Shown here piece after piece: positions 8,458 to 16,108 of a DNA stretch of 64,000 nt. The notes under the pieces are model-generated. The model was given only the letters and a program-made list of their open reading frames with translations, was not told the DNA's origin and ran no database searches. Made by a program: the position numbers and the translations under genes. The stretch's first letter is position 1; each line of letters opens with the position of its first letter. The stretch is from Bacteroidota bacterium (GTDB lineage: Bacteria > Bacteroidota > Ignavibacteria > Ignavibacteriales > SURF-24): NCBI GenBank assembly GCA_030706145.1, contig JAUZPB010000001.1, positions 62,001 through 126,000 on the forward strand, read 5' to 3'.

Positions 8458-9510
8458 TTACTCTGATAAATTACTTGTATTAACAGGCTTTGCACTCATA
8501 AGAGGCATAGGGACAACGATATATTCTTTTGCCTTCTTAAGAATTTCCTTCTTTCTTTTTATATCAGCAAGATAAGTCTCTCTTTTTTCAGTCCTTTCTT
8601 TAATAGTAGGAAGATATTTCTCCATTAAATTATCGACTTCATTTTGAGTAACACGTGCAGAATTTGAGTTTTCCAGCAAACCGCGCCAAGTTTTTCTTTT
8701 TCCCCATCTAAACTCATCAAAGACAATGACCGGTGTGCCATGAGCAACAAATCTCCCCTCCTGATCCAGTACCCACTGATCACCCCAGTAGAAAAACCAT
8801 TTTGCGTCACTTTCCCACAATCTAACACAAGCGTGACTTGCCGGGTAGCCTGGCATTTCAAACTGATGAAGAGCAACCCCTTCTTTATTGTTAAAATTAA
8901 AATAGTAAGGCAAGACCCAGTCATCATCAATTGTACTTGTAGTTTTTTTTGCCTTCCAGTTCATACTAAATAGTCCCTCTGGTGTAGGCTTTTCCCGTCT
9001 GCCTGTACTTGTAGGTCCCCAGTGGACAAGTGTACCATGTTCATAGGCAGCTATGGCTTGAAGTTTTCTTGAAATAAGAATAAGTTTTGGAATATCTCTT
9101 GCCTGTTCAATTATAAATGGGAAAGGCGAAAAAGAGAGAAGATTAGCCATGACGCTTGGAACAATCAGTGTATCAGTCTTACGAAAAAGCTTTTCGTCAA
9201 CCCTGCTAAGAGCAAGAATCAGCTTTACCCCATCTTCACCATACTTTTTTTTAAGAGATGAAAGTGATTGAACCTTTCTTGTAGGCAAAGCCTTAAAATA
9301 GACCCCTCTATTTAGCTTGTATCTTAGAATTGTATCATTATTCCGGAGCGATTCTGATTGCAAGTCCATTTTATGAACATAACACCCATCAGAGGATTTT
9401 CCTATTGTATTATTTTCCAAAGAATAAGACAAAGAAGATAGAAGGAAAAAAGTAAGTACCCCCCAAAGAACCAAACTAGCCGGATAAACAGATTTATTAA
9501 TAATATTCAT
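8458..9510 (-). CDS. L,D-transpeptidase (YkuD family), periplasmic
   Basis: 350 residues. A signal anchor occupies roughly residues 9-30. The YkuD catalytic core spans about residues 140-270, with H215 in ALHQFEMPGYP and the catalytic cysteine C228 in SHACVRL, a variant of the usual SHGC motif. The segment GRREKPTPEGLF is the typical substrate-groove TPxG motif. L,D-transpeptidases cross-link peptidoglycan stem peptides or attach proteins to them. The C-terminal 80 residues are charged and helical, beyond the usual domain. The gene converges with the RsbRD-like gene; 91 bp separates the stops. Confidence 0.88.
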   Translation of the reverse strand: MNIINKSVYPASLVLWGVLTFFLLSSLSYSLENNTIGKSSDGCYVHKMDLQSESLRNNDTILRYKLNRGVYFKALPTRKVQSLSSLKKKYGEDGVKLILALSRVDEKLFRKTDTLIVPSVMANLLSFSPFPFIIEQARDIPKLILISRKLQAIAAYEHGTLVHWGPTSTGRREKPTPEGLFSMNWKAKKTTSTIDDDWVLPYYFNFNNKEGVALHQFEMPGYPASHACVRLWESDAKWFFYWGDQWVLDQEGRFVAHGTPVIVFDEFRWGKRKTWRGLLENSNSARVTQNEVDNLMEKYLPTIKERTEKRETYLADIKRKKEILKKAKEYIVVPMPLMSAKPVNTSNLSE

Positions 9511-9593
9511 CAGAACCTAAACATAAAAAATGAAAATGAATCACCAAATTTAAGTTAATTTAATGAGAAAATCCTGTGATGATTCATTTACAG

Positions 9594-9628
9594 TTGATTT
9601 TGCCATCTTTTTGAGATGGCAAAATCAA
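9594..9628. terminator. Perfect 15-bp hairpin between HAD phosphatase and L,D-transpeptidase genes
   Basis: TTGATTTTGCCATCT at 9594-9608 is the exact reverse complement of 9614-9628, with a 5-base loop TTTTG. It lies 25 bases beyond the stop of the minus-strand HAD gene and upstream of the transpeptidase start. No T-run follows on either strand, so it may be a terminator, an mRNA-end stabiliser or an operator. Confidence 0.55.
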
Positions 9629-9653
9629 GTTACAAGAAAGGTCCAATTTAATT

Positions 9654-10271
9654 TTACTCCAGGATGTTTCTGGACCTTAGTTCAGCCTTTAGCTGTTCAG
9701 CGTTTTTGAATTGTATAGCATCCCAGCCCATTTTTCTTGCACCTTCTGCATAATCGGCAACATCATCAATAAAAATATGTTCTTCAGGCAAATGACCTGT
9801 AAAATTTTCAACAGCCCTGTAGATTTCTGCTTCAGGCTTTACCGATCCAACCTCATGAGAGAGAATAAGTTTATCGAAATACTTAAAGAATTCATAGTGT
9901 TTATAGCCATATTCTCTATGAATACCGTTAGTGTTTGAAAGAAGAACTAATTTATATTTCTTTTTTAATTCAGGCAGAAGAGATGTTACCTCTTTATTTT
10001 CAGTAAATATTTCTGAATAATATCTGCAAAATGTTTCCTTATCTACTGCTCTTTCGCAGGCACTCAGCATCAGCTCCAGAAAATCATCTTCTTTTATATC
10101 TCCACGCTCAAAGCTCCTGTGCACAGAATAGTTTGCTTTATAATCATCCATAAATCTTTTACCAAGGCCAGATTTGACCTTATCTAGTTTATTTATCATA
10201 ATCGTATAGTCAAAGGGAATAAGGACATTCCCAAGGTCAAAAACAACAACAGAATACTTTCTTTTTTCCAT
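9654..10271 (-). CDS. HAD-superfamily phosphatase, YihX-like
   Basis: 205 residues of the HAD-IA group. Motif I is FDLGNVLIPF with nucleophile D12; the usual second aspartate is glycine, as in YihX-type sugar-phosphate phosphatases. Motif II is LLSNTN, motif III the lysine in GSVKPEAEIYR, motif IV FIDDVADYAEGA. The cap is a short helical insertion (residues ~20-85). A phosphatase acting on a small sugar phosphate is the most likely role; substrate cannot be told. It is followed by a perfect 15-bp hairpin and preceded by the M16 peptidase pair on the same strand. Confidence 0.85.
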   Translation of the reverse strand: MEKRKYSVVVFDLGNVLIPFDYTIMINKLDKVKSGLGKRFMDDYKANYSVHRSFERGDIKEDDFLELMLSACERAVDKETFCRYYSEIFTENKEVTSLLPELKKKYKLVLLSNTNGIHREYGYKHYEFFKYFDKLILSHEVGSVKPEAEIYRAVENFTGHLPEEHIFIDDVADYAEGARKMGWDAIQFKNAEQLKAELRSRNILE

Positions 10272-10323
10272 ATTAACCCATTTTTTTCAAAATAAAGAAT
10301 TTCCTGGCATCAAAATTACGAAA

Positions 10324-12405
10324 TTATTTATTTTCAGGGTCAAACAAATTATCCTCAAGATTCATATTTACTTTAATAGAGCTAACTGACATATCAATTT
10401 TCTGTTGTCCGAAGGATTGCGACATTTTAAATGGGTATTTTAGCCCATTAACCACCCTGTAGTCGCTAAAGTCAATTGTCTGCATTATAGGTTGCCCGGT
10501 TGTAGAGGTGACTGTCTTAACCTGTCTTACCTTCAGGCCGCTATCTTTATCGTAATATTCAAACCACTTATTACCTAAGGGCGGGGTCATTTCGAGTTTA
10601 TAAGCATCCTTTCCATCTATTTTTTCTACGTCTACCAAAGTTACCTTAATCCTGGACTTATCAAGGTCAAGTATAGAATTCAGATTTGATTCCATTTTAA
10701 GCTGTTGAAGTTGTTCACCTGTAATATCTTGTTTGCCCATAGGAGAGATGCTAACAGCTTTTTGCCCATCAAAGATTATTTTCTGCTGCATATTACCCAC
10801 GTTAATCTCCTGATAAAATTTATTTGGCTGTTTTTGATAAATATTTATATTAACAGGTGTTCCCTGAATTTTCCCCGAAAGAATAGTAGTTCTATCTTTT
10901 ACCTGAAGCATCTTTTCCCTACCCCCCAGCTCCTGAATATAGCGGTCAATAACTGATTTTGCATCAACTCCAGAAGGTGTGGTATGTAAGATAGACGGGT
11001 CATATTTTTGACCATCAGCATCATAGAAGTCAACTTCTCCTTTCGGAGAGAACTTCTTTAGTTTATCAGCGATCTCTGAAGCATTTCCTACAACAATAAT
11101 ATAGGAGTTATCTGGCAGGATATATTTATTGGCCATTGAATATATATCATCAGAGCTTACAGAAGCTACCCTCTTCAGGTAATTAGAATAATAATCTTTA
11201 GGGAGTTTGTATCTTTCGATATTAATAGCAAAGCGAGCTATAGTTTCCGGCTTTTCAAGAGAAAGTGCAAAATTGCCGCTATTATAATTCTTTGCCTGCT
11301 GTAGTTCATTTTCCTCAGGTCTTTCATCCCTAATTCTTTTCATTTCATAAATGATTTCAGAAACAGCACTATCGGTGACAGCATTTTTTACTTCTGTTGA
11401 AGCAGTAAAGTTGCCAATAAGCTTATCTGGTGAAATAGATGAATATGCGCCATAAGTATAGGCATGTTTTTCGCGCAAATTTCTAAAAAGTCTAAATACC
11501 CCGCCGCCAAGTATTGTATTTGTAACACTTGCCTTTGTTACATCAGGAGAACCTATCTTTAAGTCTATTGGATATCCAATCCTAATAGTAGACTGGACTG
11601 CATTTGGACGATCCACAAAGGCAACTTTAGTTTCAGATGGGGCCTGTGGTTTTGCATAGCTAAAGTTTTTAATCTCCCCTTTTTGCCACTCTGAGAAATA
11701 TTTTTTTATCAAAGGTTCAGCTTCTTTTTGAGTAATATCACCAACAACAGCAAGGTAAGCTATGTTTGGTTTAAAAAAAGTATTATAGTAATTCCTGCAC
11801 ATTTCTAGTGTTATATTGCCTACAGTTTTTTCCGTTTCAAATTCCGAATATGGGTGATCAGCGCCATAATAAAGTCTTTTTTGGATCCTTTCAGCTATAG
11901 TTTCTGGTTCTTCTTTAGCTGCAGCCAGATTAGAAATTGTTTTAGTTTTAAGTTTTTCTAACTCTTCCTGCTTAAAGACTGGATGGATAACAATATCTGA
12001 CATTAGTTCGGCCAATTTGTCCAGATGTTTTTTAAGAGAAGAAGCATATACATTATTTGATGAAGTATTAATTGTTGCTCCAATAAAATCAATCTCTTCA
12101 TCCAGCTGATCCTTTGTCCTTGAAGTAGTTGATGTTCGAATAAGGTCGCCAGCCATTTCAAGATAACCAGCTGCATCTTTTTCCATAATTGGATCTCTGT
12201 CAAGTATAAGGGAAAGGGAGACTGTAGGCAACTGATGGTTTTCAACAATAAAAACCTTTAAGCCATTAGGAAGCTCAAAGCTTGCATAGTTTGATAGCTT
12301 AATCTCAGGTGCAGGACCACTTTTAGGAGGTTTTGTTCTGTCTAATTTCTGCCCATATATAAAAGAAAAACTAAACAGTATTATTAAAAAAAGTGTTCTT
12401 CTCAT
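10324..12405 (-). CDS. M16-family peptidase homologue lacking the zinc motif, with LolA-like C-terminal domain
   Basis: 693 residues with a signal peptide (MRRTLFLIILFSFSFIYG). Residues ~35-450 are two M16 half-domains, but the HxxEH zinc motif is absent; the corresponding stretch reads GYLEMAGDLI. The C-terminal half-domain keeps the RxxxxY-type segment LREKHAYTYG. This fits the non-catalytic partner of a two-subunit M16B peptidase. Residues ~475-693 form an extra beta-rich domain similar in pattern to LolA-type lipoprotein-handling folds (for example KFYQEINVG and DGKDAYKLEM). It starts two bases after the stop of the catalytic partner, so translation is probably coupled. Confidence 0.85.
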   Translation of the reverse strand: MRRTLFLIILFSFSFIYGQKLDRTKPPKSGPAPEIKLSNYASFELPNGLKVFIVENHQLPTVSLSLILDRDPIMEKDAAGYLEMAGDLIRTSTTSRTKDQLDEEIDFIGATINTSSNNVYASSLKKHLDKLAELMSDIVIHPVFKQEELEKLKTKTISNLAAAKEEPETIAERIQKRLYYGADHPYSEFETEKTVGNITLEMCRNYYNTFFKPNIAYLAVVGDITQKEAEPLIKKYFSEWQKGEIKNFSYAKPQAPSETKVAFVDRPNAVQSTIRIGYPIDLKIGSPDVTKASVTNTILGGGVFRLFRNLREKHAYTYGAYSSISPDKLIGNFTASTEVKNAVTDSAVSEIIYEMKRIRDERPEENELQQAKNYNSGNFALSLEKPETIARFAINIERYKLPKDYYSNYLKRVASVSSDDIYSMANKYILPDNSYIIVVGNASEIADKLKKFSPKGEVDFYDADGQKYDPSILHTTPSGVDAKSVIDRYIQELGGREKMLQVKDRTTILSGKIQGTPVNINIYQKQPNKFYQEINVGNMQQKIIFDGQKAVSISPMGKQDITGEQLQQLKMESNLNSILDLDKSRIKVTLVDVEKIDGKDAYKLEMTPPLGNKWFEYYDKDSGLKVRQVKTVTSTTGQPIMQTIDFSDYRVVNGLKYPFKMSQSFGQQKIDMSVSSIKVNMNLEDNLFDPENK

Positions 12406-12407
12406 TT

Positions 12408-13748
12408 TTATTTTTCCTCCCTTGCAACTTTTGCAGATTTGGGCAAGTAGTATAGAAGTGTCTCATTGCGATCAGTCAAATATTCATTTGCCACTCTCTT
12501 TATATCTTCCCTTGTAACTTTCATATATCTTTCAAGTTCAGTATTAATAAGGTTTGTATTTCCCTTAAAGAACAAATAATAATTAGCAAGGCTTGTAGCA
12601 ATTCCAAGGTTAGTTTCCTTATTACTTACAAAGTCATTTTCCACCTGATTACGAAGTTTTTCAAATTCCTTTTGATCAATAAGATCACTTTGAACTTTTT
12701 GTATTTCCTTATTAATAAGAGAATCGACCTGATTTGCACTAACGCCCACGTTACAAATTGAGTAAACAAGAAATAGTCCTGGATCTTCAAGTGAAAATGG
12801 GAAGGAGCCGACAAAAAGAGCTTTTTGTTGTTTGTCTACTATCTGTTTGTAAAATCGTGAACTCTGGCCAGAGGACAGTAAAGTAGTTAACATATTCAGG
12901 GCATAATAATCATCTGTGCCCTGCGCAGGGATATGGAAAGCCTTTATTGCAGCAGGAAGCTGAATATTATCATAGACGGTATCTTTAACAAGAGAGGTTT
13001 GTTTTGGTTCAATAATACTAGGGCGAAAGATAGGTTTTGTGCCTTTAGGTATATCAGAAAAATATTTTTTAATAATCTCTTTCATCTTTCCCGTTTCGAA
13101 ATCTCCTGATATTGAAAGAACGGCATTATTTGGGACATAGAAAGTTTTATAGAACTCCATGAACTCAGAAAGCTTAGCTTTGTCTATATATTGCACAGAG
13201 CCAATGGGCGTCCACCTGTAGGGATGCTGTTTGTAAGCGTGGGAGAAAGTTTGTTCAAGAATAGATCCATATGGCTGATTTTCGAGTCTTTGTTTTCTTT
13301 CCTCTTTTACCACTCCCCTTTGTGTTTCAACACCAATGCTGTCAATCTTCAAGTGAAGCATTCTTTCACTTTCAAGCCAGAGTCCAAGTTCAATTTGATT
13401 TGATGGGAGTTCCTCATAGTATACTGTCTGGTCAAAAGAGGTCGATGCATTCAACTCACCGCCTGCATTTTGGACCAATTGAAAATACTCTCCCCTTTTT
13501 ATGTTATCAGAGCCCTCAAACATCAGGTGTTCAAAAAAATGAGCAAACCCGGTTCTATCGAGCTGTTCATTTTTAGAACCCACATGATAAGTTACGGTAA
13601 TTGCAACTATTGGTGTTGAGTTATTTTGGTGCAGGATAACATGGAGACCATTCTCGAGATCATATTCAGTAAAAACAATTTTACGATCCTGTGGGATAAT
13701 TATTGAACTAAAACTTATAATAATAATGATAAAGAGAATTTTTTTCAT
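12408..13748 (-). CDS. M16 zinc peptidase, catalytic subunit
   Basis: 446 residues with an N-terminal signal peptide (ends near IIIPQ). The inverted zinc motif HxxEH is intact: H70, E73 and H74 in AHFFEHLMFEG, with the distal glutamate in the GVVKEERKQR region. The length fits an M16B subunit that pairs with a second protein, here the downstream zinc-less homologue. The pair is probably secreted to the periplasm and degrades peptides. AGAGG precedes the ATG by 4 bases. No function more specific than processing or degradation of peptides can be assigned. Confidence 0.92.
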   Translation of the reverse strand: MKKILFIIIIISFSSIIIPQDRKIVFTEYDLENGLHVILHQNNSTPIVAITVTYHVGSKNEQLDRTGFAHFFEHLMFEGSDNIKRGEYFQLVQNAGGELNASTSFDQTVYYEELPSNQIELGLWLESERMLHLKIDSIGVETQRGVVKEERKQRLENQPYGSILEQTFSHAYKQHPYRWTPIGSVQYIDKAKLSEFMEFYKTFYVPNNAVLSISGDFETGKMKEIIKKYFSDIPKGTKPIFRPSIIEPKQTSLVKDTVYDNIQLPAAIKAFHIPAQGTDDYYALNMLTTLLSSGQSSRFYKQIVDKQQKALFVGSFPFSLEDPGLFLVYSICNVGVSANQVDSLINKEIQKVQSDLIDQKEFEKLRNQVENDFVSNKETNLGIATSLANYYLFFKGNTNLINTELERYMKVTREDIKRVANEYLTDRNETLLYYLPKSAKVAREEK

Positions 13749-13972
13749 AAAACCTCTATAGGTTGAATTGTAGTTCTTTATACTTAAAGTTTGAAATAGC
13801 TAAAGCTTTAATAATCTATAATAATAATATTGTCTCTAGCAATCAAATGGGAAATAAGGAAGCAAAAGTAAAAGAAGAAATTTTATAAAAGAAGAAATTA
13901 AAGTGCACAAGATATTAAAGCAAGCAAGAAAACATATTTAGGAAAAGTGAAGATGAAAAAAAACATAAATAA

Positions 13973-14021
13973 AAGAGCATTAGAGAACCTTTTTATAAAA
14001 GGAAATTTCTTTAATGCTCTT
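13973..14021. other. Nested hairpin in the 405-bp gap before the M16 operon
   Basis: The region 13749-14153 has no credible gene. It contains an outer 10-bp stem (AAGAGCATTA at 13973-13982 with TAATGCTCTT at 14012-14021) enclosing a 6-bp hairpin (CCTTTT at 13988-13993 with AAAAGG at 13997-14002), and the tandem repeat at 14082-14161. The structure lies downstream of the minus-strand SEC-C gene and upstream of the M16 operon, so it could end one transcript or act as a leader of the other. Confidence 0.45.
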
Positions 14022-14081
14022 AATTTTTCTATTAGGAAAGATTCTCACTTAAATCAAGAATTCCACAAATCCAGGATGGAC

Positions 14082-14161
14082 CCTCGGGTTTATTTTCCTT
14101 CGGGTTTATTTACCTTCAGGATTATTTTCCTTCGGGATTATTTACCTTTCTTTTTATTTAC
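14082..14161 (-). repeat. Five tandem 16-bp repeats at the end of the SEC-C protein gene
   Basis: Units on the plus strand are at 14082-14097, 14098-14113, 14114-14129, 14130-14145 and 14146-14161, with consensus CTTCGGGTTTATTTAC and a few substitutions each. The last unit covers the final lysine codon and the TAA stop of the minus-strand gene ending at 14154. Read from that gene, the array runs downstream from the stop. Confidence 0.9.
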
Positions 14162-14639
14162 CGCAACAGTTCTTAAATTTCTTACCACTTCCACAAGTAC
14201 ATGGATCATTACGGCCTATCTTTTCACCTATTCTTACAATAGGTTTTTGCGATACAAGTTTGCCATCATAAAAATACCAGGTATCATCCAATTTCTTAAA
14301 TGTAGAGAGCTCATGATGATCCTGTTTAATTGATTTTTGAATATATGAAGCAACAAACTCAATTTCTCCTTCAGTATCTTCAGGTTCCCCTTTTGAGCAA
14401 TTCAGTATTTTGAAGCCAAGCCATTCGGATTCATTTGACCATTTTGTAACAGATTCCCTGTCAACTTCATCACTTTTTTCAGGATGGTTAGTATCCAAAA
14501 TATAGTCAATCTCATGCATTGCATAAGCAGAATAACGCGCACGCATAAGTTCTTCAGCTTTTTGAACGGTTTTCTGGCCTTTAATAAATGGTTCACAGCA
14601 TTCTGAATAATTTTTGCCTGATCCACATGGACAATTCAT
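14154..14639 (-). CDS. SEC-C motif protein, YchJ/UPF0225-like
   Basis: 161 residues with a SEC-C zinc motif at each end: CPCGSG...CC at the N-terminus and [15 protein letters not shown] at the C-terminus. The middle is the NTF2-like YchJ fold, with the typical MRARYSAYA segment and an aromatic-rich strand DDTWYFYDG. The architecture matches YchJ (UPF0225) proteins of about 150-160 residues. The role is not established; SEC-C motifs bind zinc and are known from SecA, where they contact SecB and ribosomes. The gene ends inside a 16-bp tandem array. Confidence 0.85.
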   Translation of the reverse strand: MNCPCGSGKNYSECCEPFIKGQKTVQKAEELMRARYSAYAMHEIDYILDTNHPEKSDEVDRESVTKWSNESEWLGFKILNCSKGEPEDTEGEIEFVASYIQKSIKQDHHELSTFKKLDDTWYFYDGKLVSQKPIVRIGEKIGRNDPCTCGSGKKFKNCCGK

Positions 14640-14864
14640 TTAATAAACTCCGCTTTTTCTTCAAAATTCATTTTTTTAGTTTCATAGGTCAGCATACTGA
14701 CAAAATCACATTTCTGCAAAATAACAGAGATGCAAATATAAATATAAATTAAGAATTATATATACATAGGTTTTTATTTCATTTGGATTTACAAAAGAGA
14801 GAGAGTGTGTGTAAAAACAGAGGGAGACATATAACAAAACAAGAGACACAAAATCTGAGTACTC

Positions 14865-15083
14865 TTATTTTTCTTCTTCATCCTTTTCTTTTTTTAGCAT
14901 ATCCAGAATATATTTAATTGCACCTGCTAAATCACCCAGGCTGCCAGTAATTCTATAGCATGCAATAGCAGCATTGCATATCTTGACCAAATTTCTTGAA
15001 TTTTCATTTAATCCGTCCTCTGATGTTCTGGCATGTCCTGCCATGTAATCACGAATTAAAGTGTAATTATCTAATTTGCTCAT
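14865..15083 (-). CDS. Small hypothetical protein
   Basis: 72 residues, mostly helical (YTLIRDYMAGHAR, ICNAAIACYRITGSLGDLAGAIKYILDML) with a highly charged tail KKEKDEEEK. No family is recognised. Support for being real comes from an ATG with AGGA about 10 bases upstream and amino-acid composition that looks protein-like; the opposite strands and other frames are closed. The 225-bp interval before the SEC-C gene holds a purine-rich GA/GT simple-sequence stretch (about 14797-14850) and no other gene. Confidence 0.5.
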   Translation of the reverse strand: MSKLDNYTLIRDYMAGHARTSEDGLNENSRNLVKICNAAIACYRITGSLGDLAGAIKYILDMLKKEKDEEEK

Positions 15084-15343
15084 ACCGGTATCCTGATTTA
15101 GTGTTATTTATTCTTCTCTGATGATTTTAGACTTTGTCATATTATCGGTGGCTAAAAACATTACTTTAGCCCTTTTAATTAAAATTGTTGACCAATAATA
15201 GAGTAAATATTATGGGATAGAGAATTATTGGAGGCAAGATAGTCTGATTTTATTTGAAAATCAAACTTCTTTTTTCGGAATAAAGATAACACATTGATAG
15301 GAAGGTGCACTTCAAATAAGAAATTTCCTGAATATAAAAGAGC

Positions 15344-15366
15344 CTTCTTATAAAGTAAGTAAGAAG
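15344..15366 (-). terminator. Short hairpin after TPM-domain gene
   Basis: CTTCTTA at 15344-15350 pairs with TAAGAAG at 15360-15366, directly after the minus-strand stop at 15367. On the minus strand it is followed by GGCTCTTTTAT, so it is a moderate candidate for an intrinsic terminator. Confidence 0.45.
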
Positions 15367-15822
15367 TTAAAAGACTACTGTATCTGGCAATTCATTTGTA
15401 TCATCTTCTTTAACGGGGAAATACTTCTGCAATGTCAAGCCAACTGTTTCAACTCCATGGATAACACCATCGCAAAACAGACCTTTTCTAAACATTTGCT
15501 GCATCTCATCTTTTATTTTATGCCAGCTTTCCTCGCCTATTTTCTCATTAATACCTGTATCGCCCAGGATATGGAATTCCCTTTCTTTTAGGATAATAAA
15601 GATGAGTGTACCTGTCTTATCCCTCGTTTTGTCCATTTTAAGCCTGAAAAACTCACGTTTTGCAAGTTCATCAATAGTTTTATTTCTAAATAAGAAAGGC
15701 TTTTTTTCTTTAATACTTACGCGGATCTCACCACTTGTATTTTTCTCCATCTGACCAATCTTATTGGAAATCCTTAAGAAATCATCATCACTAAAGAAGT
15801 GATATAAAAGATCATGTTTCAT
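15367..15822 (-). CDS. TPM-domain protein (cytoplasmic type)
   Basis: About 151 residues from the ATG at 15822; a TTG nine codons earlier is possible but has no better signal. It resembles the TPM (YgcG/Psb32-like) domain: an N-terminal helix with IGQMEKNTSGEIRVSI, then FFRLKMDKTRDKTGTLIFIILKEREFHILGDTGI, then a helix ending VGLTLQKYFP. Unlike most TPM proteins it lacks a signal peptide and a transmembrane segment. Its function is unknown. No operon partners: the 283-bp interval on one side and the gpmI promoter region on the other isolate it. Confidence 0.7.
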   Translation of the reverse strand: MKHDLLYHFFSDDDFLRISNKIGQMEKNTSGEIRVSIKEKKPFLFRNKTIDELAKREFFRLKMDKTRDKTGTLIFIILKEREFHILGDTGINEKIGEESWHKIKDEMQQMFRKGLFCDGVIHGVETVGLTLQKYFPVKEDDTNELPDTVVF

Positions 15823-15936
15823 AAAATATAATAAGTTTATATTAAACAAGAGAAGAAGTGTTAAAAGACAGTTTATTTTTTAACATACTTTGTTAAAATA
15901 AATAACGAAATTATGTAATACAACTATTTACTTTTG

Positions 15937-15998
15937 AAAGGGCCTTAACTTAAGGTTCCCCACTCTAAAAAATGGGCAAGTGAAGTAAGAAAGCCCTT
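15937..15998. promoter_or_regulatory. Structured leader candidate upstream of gpmI
   Basis: In the 286-bp divergent region before gpmI, AAGGGC (15938-15943) can pair with GCCCTT (15993-15998). Inside are the near-palindrome CCTTAACTTAAGG (15943-15955) and CCC/GGG and CACT/AGTG complementarities around 15958-15982. This could be a folded RNA leader or an operator; I cannot match it to a known class. Confidence 0.3.
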
Positions 15999-16108
15999 AG
16001 AATTTTGACTCCTCAGAAATGGCGGAACATGTTATTTTAGCTTGATTTATCTATATTGTATAGTAACTTTAAAAAGATTATTATTTTGAAAATAAAGAAG
16101 GGAGAAAG

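Noticed and set aside
8336-8575. 79-codon open frame between the RsbRD-like and L,D-transpeptidase genes
   Set aside because: It overlaps both genes' ends in other frames and has no start signal.
13947-14333. Open frame of 128 codons spanning the 16-bp tandem array
   Set aside because: It is mostly antisense to the SEC-C gene and owes its length to the repeats; repeated residues such as FPSGLFTFRII are array-derived.
14797-14860. Purine-rich GA/GT stretch as a repeat element
   Set aside because: Simple-sequence bias only; units are irregular and I see no defined period.
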